A DNA stretch of 64,000 bases, taken from contig CM041198.1 in NCBI GenBank assembly GCA_023078555.1, positions 4,788,354 to 4,852,353 of the forward strand, in the 5' to 3' direction. Below are positions 11,688 through 23,815 of this stretch, piece after piece; the first letter of the stretch is position 1; each line of letters begins with the position of its first letter. The notes below the pieces were generated by a model, which saw only the letters and a program-made list of their open reading frames with translations, searched no databases and had not been told where the DNA came from. Origin of the DNA: Ulva prolifera. Its lineage: Eukaryota; Chlorophyta; Ulvophyceae; Ulvales; Ulvaceae. The translations under genes were made by a program, and so were the position numbers.

Positions 11688-11996
11688 TGTTGAGAGAAGT
11701 GTGTTTAGCCTAGTGCTGAGCGCCCGCTGAGTAGACATGCTGACTCGAGCTGACTCACGCTGACTCGTGCTGAGTCAATGTAGCGGCTAATGCATATCAT
11801 GCAGCAACAGTGTGCTAGTGGTCATGACTGTGGGATATTGATCTGCATATAGTGTAGCTGTAGTTAGTGAGCATCACAGAGTGCTTGCTAACGACCCACA
11901 TGTCGTGACAGGTGTGACCTCAAACTCATTGCATAAATATGTCGCCCTCTCTCATGTAAACACAGAGTGCTTGCTAACGACCCACATGTCGTGACA
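11688..11996 (+). mobile_element. Solo LTR of a copia-like family, with 5-bp target duplication
   Basis: A 309-bp block beginning TGTTGAGAGAAG and ending GTCGTGACA, flanked by AAAGC at 11683-11687 and 11997-12001. It interrupts the 354-bp repeat exactly. Its start resembles the LTR at 703-961, and it shares that LTR's layout of a duplicated 3' block: CACAGAGTGCTTGC at 11875 and 11961, an offset of 86 bp. A TATA-like CATAAATATG lies between the blocks. Plus orientation is inferred from those matches. It is a solo LTR, presumably left by LTR-LTR recombination. Confidence 0.88.
11741..11776 (+). promoter_or_regulatory. Four TGA[C/G]TC words at exact 10-bp spacing in the solo LTR
   Basis: TGACTC occurs at 11741, 11751 and 11761, and TGAGTC at 11771, in the upstream part of the LTR. 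TGACTCA/TGAGTCA is the core bound by GCN4/AP-1-type bZIP factors in well-studied systems. One helical turn between sites would place them on one face of the DNA. An enhancer role is inferred from position and spacing. Confidence 0.5.
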
Positions 11997-12386
11997 AAAG
12001 CACATGCAGGGCATCAGGGCAGGACTGATTCAAGCCTACCCCAGCTATCTCACATTCATATGGCATTGTCTGTTCAAGTTTGGCTTGGTTTGATTCACCC
12101 TACACTTGTCTGTGGCAATGTGTGACTCTGTGCATGAGGAGAGCATTCGGGAAACGCAAACAGCTGCAATTCTGCACAGCTTTGTAGCCGCATCGAATTT
12201 TGACATTCTGCAAATCCATGCTGCTTCCTGACCATATTTATAGCAGGGAATGATCCTCATCAGGGCCTGATCGCTGCAGAAGGGCTGCCTCAGATCATTG
12301 CTACTGGCTGCTGAGCACCTGGAACTGCCACAGTTGTGGTGCAAGCCTGGAAAGCACATGCAAGGCATCAGGGCAGGACTGATTCA

Positions 12387-15300
12387 TACCACAGTGGTCT
12401 GAAATGGATTTGCACATGTTCAGGTTTACATGTATGCATGTTTCATGAGGCACATTGAGTGACATTGAGTGAAGCTGTGCTTTTCTATTGTATATGCACA
12501 GCCATGCTCTAGCATGTTTCGTACGACACAACGCATTCAGGAATTCCATCACTTCAACCGGCTTTGGTGTTTTGTGTACATGCCGCGATGGTGCTCTCAG
12601 CGATGCTCTCAACGATCAGATCCGGAAAGAGGGCTGGCTCAAAACACATGGCGCCGGCACTGGATGCAGTTTCTGCAAAGACTCCAAAATCACTACATCA
12701 CACCGTGCATAAAGCTTTCATGGCCCTGCCAGAGCATGCCGCCTTGTATCTGTGAACAACGTTACATTTGATAGCAATCATGCAGACCACAATCGCTCAC
12801 TACCCGTTCACTACTACTGCTAGTCCAGCTGGTGCCTCAATGGCTTAATGCCTGCATGACTGCCATGACTGCAGTTAGCCACATATGACTCTGCACATGG
12901 TGATCCCGGTTGCACGAATGCCCAGGCCTGTCAGCGATCGTAATAGGCCACTGTAGGAATCCGAGATCTGCATGATTCACCCATTTCCTCCACCTGCAAA
13001 AGAAAATATCATATCATTGAGTTGGTCATCAGATACAAGGTCATGCACACGTGTAACATGATCACGGTGTCATCACGGTGTCGAGGCAGCATGATCCAAT
13101 TTGGAACGGCGACTCGAATCTATGGCATCAAGCCATTTGCAGACATTCTAAGCATGTGACTGTACCTCATGCAATGGTATTGTGTCTCACATCAGGCCTA
13201 GGGGGCTGCAACGGAGGTAGACATCACCTGTGAGATCAGCCATCATATGCCCAAATGCCACACTCTTCAGCAGGGCAGGACCGCATACCTCAGAGAATGG
13301 CCTCCATCTTTACTCGCAATGGTTCAGAGATCTCCTCTTGGTTGGTGACCACAGCTTGCATCAGGTGTGTGGCCAGCACGGAGTGCAGCACATGTGTACA
13401 CAGCTCTGGCCCACGCAAGCTGTCGACCTATTTTTTCGCCAATTCAGCTGTCATATAACGATGGAGAAAGGTTGGCGGAGAAGTACGACGTGCATGCTCA
13501 ACGATGTACATCATTTTGCCCGAGCATCACACACATGATCAGAACTCGCATGACGGCCTTGCACGAAATTGTAATCAGAATGAGATTTACAAATTAGTTC
13601 TGATCGTCAGCGGGCAGCATGCGTCCGGGCGTTCCTGGTGTATGCGGTGCACCCTCCGCCATTTGGCTTGTCGCAGTAATGCGCATGTGGCGCTGGGGTC
13701 AAATCGGCGATCATGGCAGTGCTGATCGAAGACACACGACCTTTATATGTCAAGAGCAAGGAGTCACGGACGATTGTCCTCTTCCTTGGTACATATCTTC
13801 GGGTGTACGTGGGCTTGGCCGCGGTCCGTTACTACTGCGCAGCCACTCTCCTGCTTACACAACGCACTAACGCCAAGGGGCAGACTCTCGGATCGTTTGC
13901 TGAACTGTGCAGTCACATTTGATCACTGTTGAGAAGTACATGATAACTGCAGCGTTGCGTGGTATCCGGTACGTCAGCGTCCTCATTGTTACGCAAGGAC
14001 TGTTGACCACCGCATTACTACAGCTCTGTAAGGGAGCGTCTCACACAGCACAGAAGTGATCATGCAATGTTTCGAGGTTAGTGATGCGGTTTTCCTCTTC
14101 AAGGATGTGAGCACCTGCGGATGCTCGACGTGGTGCTGATTGAGCTGTCGCTTCACAAGGACGCCGCAATCTGATCAATGTAAAATGCGCAGATACTGAC
14201 ATGAAGCTAGCAGCTGCAGGGGGAAGGTCATGTGGGAACCACTCTGAGCTGATGGACGATATATGCACTATTGTTAGACTGTTGTTAGACTACGACCTCT
14301 CCATCGTGTGCAGGTGACAACATTTCCTGACTCAAGAATGCTTCAAGAGATTAATTTCTGCTGAACATTTGTCACCGCCAGGTATTGAAGCTGCTCTGCC
14401 TGCGCTGCCTGCAACGGGGTAATGTTTTACCATGCAATGTGAAGCTAAATCCGGACTACATTTGTGACCTGCGATCGACCGACGGTGCTCCTCATACTTA
14501 CTTCAGCTGAGTTCAGGATATTGGTGCAAATCAGGACCGCTCAAAGCCAGGTATGTGCTTTTAGTATTGTATCTCCGCCATCTGATTTGGTGTGACTATG
14601 CCATGCACCTCTATCTGCCAAGAACTCTGGCATGACCAGGCTGCAGAAAATAGTACACATACATAGCCTTCACAGCTGAGCTAGGTTTGTATGTGTGCTC
14701 GGATATCCGTGATGTGTGTCTTGCGGCCATGCGTGGCATGCGAACGCAGTGCAATCTTCGCTTTGTCATGACTTGAGCTTGCTACGCAATGTTATTGACA
14801 CATGATGAATGCATGCACAGCCAGCCAGCCTTTGTCATCTTCAACGGCTGATGTTCTTACCAAAGTGTGCACCTCAATGTGCACCATTGCCTTGCACTGG
14901 AACCGGGTATGATTGCATCCTCACAGCCTCCGACGCGGTGCAATGAGCAGCGGCACGCAGGAAGGTGAGCCTGCCATGCGCCATTAGCATTGCCACGAGT
15001 GGCCATGCTAATGGGCATGGCGGGAACACAACAGCCCTGGGTGCCCTGCTGGCCACCAGCATGGGGTGAACCACAACTGGCACCATGATGCATCGCCGGC
15101 ATGCGCACCCACAGTACAGTGATTGTGAATGAACGCCACCATGATCATGCACCATCCACTGTGGAATCCCAATTTTGCACACACTCCATGTCGCACATCC
15201 AGTATGCATCGATGTATACTGTAGAATGGAAATGATTCTGGCTTTCGTGTGATGTCAAGAATCCCGCATGGCTGCCGTTATTTCATAGTGGACACCACTC

Positions 15301-17121
15301 AGTAATTAGTTATGGGCGAACATTCTCATGGTGGGGGGGTGGACATTCCATGATGGACCAAAACTGATGCACACCCACAACATTTTCCTAAAAGGCGTGT
15401 GCAAGTCTGGTATACCCATGCCCCAGCATGGGGAATGTTGGTGATTGTTTGTATGAAGGGGTGCAGATAGTCCACAGTGGACCAGAGGTGATGCACACCC
15501 AATGTGGGTTGTAGAGAGGTGTATGCAAATATGGTCAACCCTTGCCCAAGCATGGAGCCAAACCAATTCACTCTGCCATGGGCTGAGATGGACCCATCAT
15601 GGCCAGGCTGCTGACCCTTGTGGACCGCAATTTTGACATGCTGGCCGAAAATCTCATGCATGCTAGCGTGGTACTGTATGAGGCTCATGCCACGATGCAT
15701 TATGTACTTTCCAAGGCGATCCCGATGGAAAGTGTGCTATCCACACCGGAATGCCCTGGTCCACACTGCCAAAGCCATGCATCCATTGTGTGATCGGCTT
15801 GTCACAACATGGGAGACACACAAAGCCAAGGTGCCGATTCATGAGATCCGTAATGGATTTGATCATGACACAGTGGAAAGGCATGTTGCCTAACTGCCCT
15901 TTTGTCCTAGTGTGTTGTCTTGGCGTGGACCTTCCGGACGAAAGTATCCTGGCGATCATTGAGGAAAGTTTCGATGCATTCATTTTCTTTTTTCCGTAGA
16001 CTAATACACACTTCATCGTCGCCAAGGAGGACCAGTATGGCCTCAAGCTTCCTCACAGCGATGGTCTGCGGCTCCTCGTCCATTCTGCGAGTTGACTACG
16101 AGATACAAATTCGATGCATGCAACACATCCGTGCGAATTAAGATAACCTGGGAGCCCCACCGGCAGACGACGGGCTGTGAGCTGTTATTTCGAATGGCTG
16201 CACGACTTCTCGCGACTAGGGCGACGTGGTGGCGTCCGCCAGACACCCACCCATGTAGCCACACAGCTAGAGTCCGCGTTTTGCACGAAGGGCAAGAAGG
16301 TTGTGACATAAGCACGAAAACAAAAATATTCCGCGGTTTATGTGATGTCAATTGCTTGCCCTTTGCGCAAATGTGTGATCGTGACGACCCGTACTGAGTT
16401 GTCTGTATGCTTACGGTAATTAACTAACCGACCTTCGCCGGAAGTGTCATAGACAGCCGACTGCATCAGCAATCAACGTTTAGGGGCACTTTATCGGTGC
16501 CTATGTGTGTGCCGCTTGATGACCCCGCTGACCCCGGTGTTGACGGCCATTGGTTTCTGCGGAGTCCTGCAGTAGGGATACACCAACTCCGCACCCAGAC
16601 CTCTTGGCCAAACGCGGCAACAACAAAACGGATTCAGGAAGATTTCAGACTGGATCGTGTGCAGAGAGAGCGGCTATCCCGATGTTGCAGACAGGCTTGT
16701 GCCCATCATACCTGCATATACTTGTGGTCTACCGGCCAGTCATCCACTCGAAACAGTAGATGAGTCCTGGGTTGCAGGTCTGAATAGGAATAATGTCGAT
16801 ATTATCTGATAGTTATGGCTATGCAGGTGGCTCTTTCACAAGATTGGCGCACCACTGGCCGTGCCAATGTGATCAGATTCAACACTGAATATGTACCATT
16901 GCCTGATACCACAGTTGAGAATGAATAATTAGATTCCTTTGGCTCGAGAACCTGCATGTTGTGCTATCTGTTTGCTTTGTTGTAGCCCATGTCGATACTT
17001 GGCTGCTACCGCCCAATGTAACATATCAGAGTTGCATTGCTGTCAATGCAGTGTGTTTCGAGTCTGTGAGTGTGTTGTGGTTCTCCTCTACTACACTTGT
17101 GTTCGATATAGAATTTTGCAT
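12387..17121. other. Long unassigned region
   Basis: No gene, RNA or complete mobile element was recognised in either strand. A weak two-copy repeat of 124-bp offset occurs around 15342-15590 (GATGCACACCC at 15366 and 15490). Reading frames are short and mutually overlapping. Downstream of B1 this is where a partner gene A might be expected, but none of its phrases occur. Confidence 0.4.
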
Positions 17122-17388
17122 TACCCGGATTGCTCAAAAAAATTGGACGGCCTGGAGGTGGCTCTGTCCCATCGGTGCCCGAAAATACTTACCTGTCCGG
17201 ATTCAATGAATCACAACTCTTGTTTAATGACATTTTGCGACAATAAACAAGCTTTCAATACCCGGACCGCTCCTATTTTTTTTGGACAACCTGCTTGGCC
17301 ACCTGGAGCTGGTTGTGTCAGATCAGTGCCCGGAAATTATGCATACGTCCGGATTCCATCGATCACTGCACTTGTTTAATGACATTTC
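17122..17388. repeat. Two-copy repeat downstream of B1
   Basis: Two diverged copies (about 17122-17235 and 17257-17388) share TACCCGGA, GTGCCCG, CCGGATTC and TTGTTTAATGACATTT. The second starts ATACCCGGACCGC, which on the minus strand reads GCGGTCCGGGTAT. This resembles GCGGTCCGGATATTG in the B5-A4 spacer (58195-58320). It may be a remnant of the B-A intergenic segment of this unit. Confidence 0.4.
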
Positions 17389-17458
17389 TTCTAGAGTGCC
17401 TACCATCTTTGTAGTGTTACATGGCATTAGCTAGTAAAGAGGACTAGTGCTGCGCTAG

Positions 17459-20400
17459 TCACGATGAACCGCCCCCGCCACTATCATCCTCTTGAGATTG
17501 TCCACAAGCCGCCTCAAACAACAAGTCCCGCCTGCCTGTGAACCCCGTCTTACTAATGGTGATAAAGTAATCGCCTTTCTCGCGGTCTGGTATATACACA
17601 CATGCACATGCAATCTGCCGAATATGGACAATGTGATTGTAACCCTTCTTACGGCGAGTAGGAGACATGAACAAGGCACGAGGAATGGAACATGCCCCTC
17701 GTGTAGGATTGTCGTTGAATGCAGTCTCAAGGCCTGCGCCTTCTCGTATACTGAGGTTGTCCCACATCGTACCTACAGCTAGCCTAGCCTCGTCATTGGG
17801 CCACCCCATCCCTTGCCTGTGCACTAGCATCAGGTGCTTGATCTCCATGATGCACGCATTATGCTTCGTTCTCGATCGGAAAGGCACGTACACGAACTGG
17901 TCAGTGTGTGTCCGGCCATCTGCCGAAGAACCCACTGCTGTCCGAATCACAAGTTCCCCACTCTGGATGGTTGCAGAGTCCGAACACATCACCGTGGCCT
18001 GAATCCCCCCGTTTCACACCACACAGCCAGTGGGGACGTGGAAGTTTCCCCTGACATGCCTCTCTCTTAAAACCTCCGCCAACTCTAGCTCACCTACGAC
18101 TTGATGCGATCGTCTGGCTTTGGCAGCCATCTCATCCAAAACCGCTGCAGACTTTGAACCCTACAACACACTCAGCGTTACGAAGCCTTTCCTCAATGCA
18201 CAATTCACACAAGAGCATCAAAGAGCATGCTTGATGTTCGAGAAACTGACTTCGTCGCCAGCGTCTCCAGTGAAGGCTAGCTTCAACTGATGCAACGCTG
18301 TTCCATAAACATCACCTGGGTCCATATCCCTGGAGGAGGTGGGTGGACTGATTCGTAATAACGGCGCATCAATACCTGGATGTTCTTGCCGACAAATCCT
18401 CAAACCCATCTCTACCCGGCACACACCAGCTGAGGCCCTGGGCGCCTGCTTCGTGGAGTGTCCCGTGATCTTGCCCTTGGTGCGTCGTACTAACCTCTCC
18501 CCCCAATCTTCTTTAAGATAGGCTCCTGGTAATGTGGACAGGATTTGATAAGGCAAATGGGCAAAGCACCTATGAATGAGGAGAGTCAGCGTCTTGCATC
18601 GCAGGTGATCCTCTGCGTATTCTCCAAACTGAAACATCTCCTTCTGGGCCGCCAGGACCTGAGATTCTGTATGTTGTCCGGGTCGATAATGCAAAAAGTA
18701 TATAGCAAACACCCGTAAATGAGTCCACATCTTCAAGATTCCTGGGTGGACTTCATCCCTTGCAACATAAAATAGCATGGCCTCTGTGACCTCCACAAAC
18801 GTGTTGACCTCCTCAAAGAGCCATCTACTTACTGCAATTCCTCTGCACCGTGGTCACTGTGGAGATAATGTAAAGCTTACAGCAGGATTCGACGCCGTGG
18901 CTGTGGCACAACATAGACCTTCACAACACACCTGTTGAGTCTTGGAGGAGTGCGGTTATAAGCCGCGGGGTACTTGAACTTGTCGGTAAAGGTATCCAAT
19001 CTGTCTTTCAAGTTTCTTGGCAAACTGAACTTCCGGCCATCCACTATGAGTTCATTACCGGTGTGGCAAATGAGCTCCAAGAAATTACGCTCAAGAGCGT
19101 ACAGAATCGAGTGCGAAACAGGTTCGACAAATGTATGCTGGAAACTGCATTGCACCGACATTCGACGATCGAGCTTTGCCAAAATTAATACTAGTCCGTA
19201 ATCAAAACACATTATGAGCAGTGGGCGGGACTGGTGATGGGGGTGGGAACACACTCATATCCCTTCAGGTCACTGGCCTGACAAGAGTTCACACCGCGAC
19301 ACCCGAGGGTGTTATGCTTCTCATTTGCGTATTTAAACCTCTCCTCCCATTTGGCCTGACACTCTATGTGTAGAACGGTTGTGAATTCAATGGATGCAAA
19401 CATGGAATGAAGCGTGAACAAGCATACAAGGGCGTCCCACTTTCAATGCAGCAAAGACGAAGTACGTGTTATGGCACGCACCTCTGGTGAGCCAACGCTG
19501 TTCGGTCGGGTTTGGATCAGCTGTGAGAGACCCCCCTCTTGCGGCGAAGGGCGGCACAGGGAACATTGCCTCTGAGTCGTGGGTGATTTGGTCAGCCTCT
19601 TCACTACGGATTCGGTGAACGGCATCAGTGATCCTGACTGTGGAGAGTGCTGCCTGGTCAGGTTGCCCCTTCCTCCCGAATTGAACCTTGATGGCCTTCC
19701 AGGGAGTATCCTGCGCAGCCAATCACGAAGGTCTGAACAAATGTAGCCAAGATGGACGAAAGAGGGTAACCTGAAGAGCAGCCCCACACCGAGTTCTCCT
19801 CTGGACACAGTATCACTGCCTTGCAAGGTTTCCGAAATCCCACAAAGGCTGTCCACCCCAACTGCACTCCGTCCAGCAATGATCGGATACCCCGCACACC
19901 GCACTTGTCACACCCTCTGATACCTGTATGGCCCGTTGTGAGCGCCCATATTGGTCTTGCAGGTGTATCCGCAAATCCAAAAACAATGACTGGGAATACG
20001 CGACGCCACTTTTTTCTGTGGCTGTCCCACACCCGGATTGGATCCCCTCGAATAAACTGCTTACCTACAGAGAATGTGCAGACTGCCCCGCTATGTCAAT
20101 GTTTCGACACATGTAGAGGCAACCATGTGACAGGTGCATGCAAGACGCTACGCAAATCAATCAGCACCCATTTGTTGGTTCATTTACCTTCTCTGTCAGT
20201 CTGAGTCGATGGCTTGTGGCATTTGAATTGATCAAGAATGATCGACATGATTTCAGACAAATCTGAAGGCTCCTTCGGGCCTCCAATGAAGGCAAGAGCG
20301 TAGCAAGCCAAATCTGTGTGGCACAAAAAAGCAGGCAAATCGAGGCACTTCAGCCCAATGATTGTGGTAGTATCCCTTCCATGCCCATGCAACTGCACGC

Positions 20401-21910
20401 CATCAACGAACAGAGCAAACAACAGTGTAAGGGTGTCACCCGCCCCGGTCATGACCTCGTCGCTTGGATCCGTGTCCACAGGCTCATGTAAGGGATCTCG
20501 GTAAGGAGCTGCTGGTGCTGCCTCAGCAGGTGGATGCATAGGTACAGCACCACCGACGGGAACCGCAGACTGCGTCTGACTACTATCCAAAGCAGAAAGA
20601 GCGCGGTCATGCGCCTCATCCAGTTGCAGGTAGAGAGGCGAGTCCAGCATGGCTCGTGACCTCATACCGGCAAAACGAGCAAACTGATCTGCTCTGAACA
20701 AGTGGCTCACCACATCTTCAACTTTGAGCACATAAGCAGTGCATGCTACAAATAAATACTAAAATGCATGTTGCCCGCCTCGACACGTGTGTAGGGATGT
20801 GCATACATTAGCATCGGATTGAGGTGGGATTAGAGACACGCACCTCCGGACTGCCTGCAGCTGTTTATTTCGCTTCTGAAAACGTTGATTTCCACACCGC
20901 TTGCACCTTTCGCCTTGTCTCTGATGACGTTGCGCCGAAGGCAACTGTCGCCCGAAAACAGTGGGACACTGCCCGTTGTCACACATATCCCACGCATACT
21001 CGTCTGGCTTTTGCAAGCACAGTACACCATTGATGATGTGCTCGGACCTGCACATACATGGACCCATGTCTCGTGAACGGACTTGCCAATTGAAGTAAAT
21101 CATCGAGACGGGTAATCATGTACAACGACAATTGCACCCAGATTGTCAAAGCGGAGGGACGTCACCTGGGTATCATGTTGTTTTCATCTACACAAAATCT
21201 CCCTTGTGACAGCATTCTACAAATTGTGTCCAAACAAGTCCCAGTCATCCCCCCGCGCAACTTGAGCGCTGCGAGACAAAAGCAAGCTTGTCGTACTGTT
21301 ACTGTAGAAGCCGCTGCCACTGGCTCATCAGCATTCCGCTGATACCAACGGACGGTGCGTGCCTTCGGCGCTGCAAGAGCTGGATCCAACTGTTGAAGTT
21401 TCAGAGTGTCCATACGACAGGCCAACTCAGCTGTCAGTATCTCCATGGAAAGGTCTGATCCTGCACACAAACCAGACGCACGGGCATCACGCAGAAGATC
21501 ATCGACACCTTAACCCCCAAGAGCCCTCCAGTCATCAACGGCGAATCTGACAAAGTCCTCGATATCCTGCATCCAAGAACAGAGCATGGTGCGCTGGCAT
21601 GCAAGTGGATGAAACCCCCACCCTTGGCTATCTGGGCATAGGCATGGACCCATGGATACGCACATAGCTTTGGTAACACGAAAGGGCGTACGGCGTTGAT
21701 GAAGTTGTCAGTGTCATCAATGTCTGGGTGTACGGGGAGAGAGCCGTCAGTGGGACTGTCGTCAACCTCCCAATGCAGAATCGTTGCATCCTCATCATCT
21801 GATGGCAGATACGGACATTGCGATGTCACCAGATCAACCAACTTCGGCGCTTCTCCGTGTTCAGAGTCCGAAGTGTCGTCTACTTCGGGTTCGTTGATCG
21901 GATTGGGGCT
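17459..21910 (-). pseudogene. Gene B copy 1 (B1): CACTA/tnp2-like transposase, exon 1 cut by a retroelement
   Basis: Minus-strand multi-exon transposase, nearly complete from the middle of exon 1 (NEPEVDDTSDSEHGE at ~21850-21900) to the stop at 17459. In order: TVRWYQRNADEPVAAA; a cysteine cluster (CDNGQCP, CKRCGN); the DGVQLHGHG exon with FIGGPKEPSDLSEIM; FADTPARPIW followed by GCDKCG; FVEPVSHSILYALE; an exon with EDWGERLVRRTKG; and a C-terminal exon with GMGWPNDEARLAVGTMWD and HIVHIRQIACACVYIPD. This matches the Transposase_21 (tnp2) layout with DUF4218/DUF4216-like tails. It is broken: the finger-coding start was displaced by the retroelement at 21911, and a TGA lies in the C-terminal exon near 18017. 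It is very close in sequence to B3. Confidence 0.85.
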
Positions 21911-22890
21911 CCAGCCCGTGTGCGGTTGAGGCCAACCTGCTCAAGTGGGGCACATATGGCTTGAATTGAGTCTACAATATAAGAAATGATAATAAGGGGG
22001 CACTGCATCCCATTTTAACATCTTGGCAGCCCAGTTCCCATGTAAAACACCTGCTGGCAGCTCACCTAGACGTCTGGCGCGCCCCAAAAGTGTGCCTCAA
22101 GTGCACCTGGTACTTGCCACCTCCACACTACACGATCATACACCTAGGCGATCGATGCTCAAGCACTGCATGTCCACACCGTACACTCATAAACGCTGTC
22201 ACAGCAGTAACTGAGGTCTTTCTCGAAATATATTTATTGGATCACCTTTATGTGGATCACCCAACCATGTGGACCACCTAGGTGAGTCTTGTCCAACGTA
22301 GCTCCTGTGCGAGAACTACGTCCACGCGGTTTGCGTTCGGGATCGGCGATGTTGCTGCTACCCGCGGGCACCTTCCCCCCAGCAACGAGACGCCTGGTGG
22401 ATTCAGCCTTGGCTACTATATGGGACAGTTGCAGCCGCACTTCACGCGGACACTCATCAATCATGTGCGCTTTCTGAGTACTGGAGGCATTGTGAAACAG
22501 ATTAGCGGCAACTTTCTCCAGGCATCCGGACAACTCATCAACTGGTAACCAAGAGTCATGAGATGCATCGTAGCCAACCCAGCGAACCAGGTTGTGAGGG
22601 CACGCGATGGAGATGGCGTCATCGCGATGCCGCGACTGCATGTAATTGACTACACATTCAACTTCATAAGTGGTCGTGTCTACAGTGGCCGATGACTTGG
22701 CAGCTTCAGGGCTGGTGGCGCATGCAGCATCAAAGGACTCATTGCAAGGTTTCAGCATAGAGAAGTGAAAGACATCATGTAGACCTAGGCGCTGCAGCGT
22801 GGTCGGCAATGATATACGGGCAGCAGCCCGGCCCACTACTTCCAGAATTTTACAGGGACCCAACCAGCGCGGAGTAAACTTCTTTCGCAC
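21911..22890 (-). mobile_element. 3' end of a chromodomain gypsy-like element (chromovirus), fragment
   Basis: The minus-strand frame 22890-22234 has the integrase C-terminal signature FTPRWLGPCKILEVVG...LHDVFHFSMLKP. About 40 residues later comes a chromodomain-like segment (ECVVNYMQSR...LVRWVGYDASHDSWLP). These are hallmarks of chromodomain-bearing Ty3/gypsy elements. The following ~300-400 bp to 21911 match 32186-32604 in inverted orientation and are the LTR region. Only the 3' part is present; gag, protease and reverse transcriptase are not visible, so the copy is broken. It lies within B1 exon 1, so it is younger than B1. Confidence 0.85.
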
Positions 22891-22913
22891 AGAGGCTATG
22901 GCACTTTCGCCTC

Positions 22914-22970
22914 ACCTGGGTGTGTCACCAAACCGGGTGTTCCATTCGAGGGTGCTCCATATGAGCATGT
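22914..22970 (+). repeat. Candidate 5' terminus of the B2 unit
   Basis: CACCTGGGTGTGTCACC, then CCGGGTG and GAGGGTGCTCCATATGAG, lie about 850 bp upstream of the B2 start. The tail resembles GGGTGCGCCATATCC upstream of B3 (32630-32646). This is the same word family as the clusters at other B/A unit margins. No target-site duplication could be assigned. Confidence 0.35.
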
Positions 22971-23815
22971 CTCGATAAAGCCTCCGATCACGCCAAAAAC
23001 GTGCCGTGTAACGTTTTAGGTGTGTCTGAGTTGATCAGGATCGTTGCGGGTGTCTTGGGAAGTCTGTCGGAGTTGTTCTGTGTTTAGGTGGCCCCACTCT
23101 GCCGGTGATCCACGCATTTGGGTGTGCTAATAGCAGGTGGGTCGACTCTATAGGCGTCGGTTGTGGCGTCTAAATATAGCTGCACGAGCCTTTCATGTAA
23201 AGCCATGGGTGGCAGTGAACCGGTAGTGGGAGCTGCGAGTGTAAGAGTGCTACGTCCGTGGGCATTAGCTCAATCTAGCCCCACCCTCGCAGGTGAGACT
23301 CCGGTTTGGTTGTGCCCCCGTAGGACGAGTTGGAGCATAAAACGTCGCACAGAGGCGTTCCATTGATCTCGAAAGAGGTGTTCCCGAGTGTTTGTGTGAC
23401 AACTGTTTTATGATTACGTGCTTTTCGGACATCATGTGGACGCTCTCCGGTTTCATGGTTTGTTTTCCGTTGCGTACTATTGTAACGTAGGCTTTCTGCA
23501 TGTGTACCGTGGGTGACTGTAACATAAGTTATTCGTATGTGTGTATACTTGACCAGTTCCGGTCGGCATGTTTTAATAAACTGTCTTGGCCGCTGGCGTT
23601 GCGTGGTGCAAGGTGTCGACATGGGGACGCCGCGATAGGCTCCTGGGACTCGCCCCATTCGAGCCCTCTGCATAAGCTCGCCCCGCCATTGTCGTTGCCT
23701 TGTAGAAGCCTTCCGAATACTGCAACAATCGTGATGGAGCAGGGCGAAGCGCATCAACGTCTACGAGGCTTGAGCCTTGAGTGGGTTCGTCACCCTTCGG
23801 GTTCTCGTAAATATC
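22971..23815. other. Leader region of B2
   Basis: Between the terminus-like cluster and the B2 start codon no coding signature is seen. The subterminal region and promoter of the B2 unit should lie here. No clear TATA box was picked out. Confidence 0.3.

Larger units (their letters stand above)
11140..12386. repeat. 354-bp tandem array (about 2.6 copies) split by a solo LTR
   Basis: The phrase AGCT[AG]CAATTCTGCACAG recurs at 11140, 11494 and 12162. The first offset is 354 bp. The second is 668 bp, which equals 354 plus the 314 bp of inserted LTR and duplicated target. Units are highly similar through ATTTATAGCAGGGAATGATC and CTGGAACTGCCACA. The array therefore formed before the retroelement landed. 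No coding potential was recognised. Confidence 0.9.
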
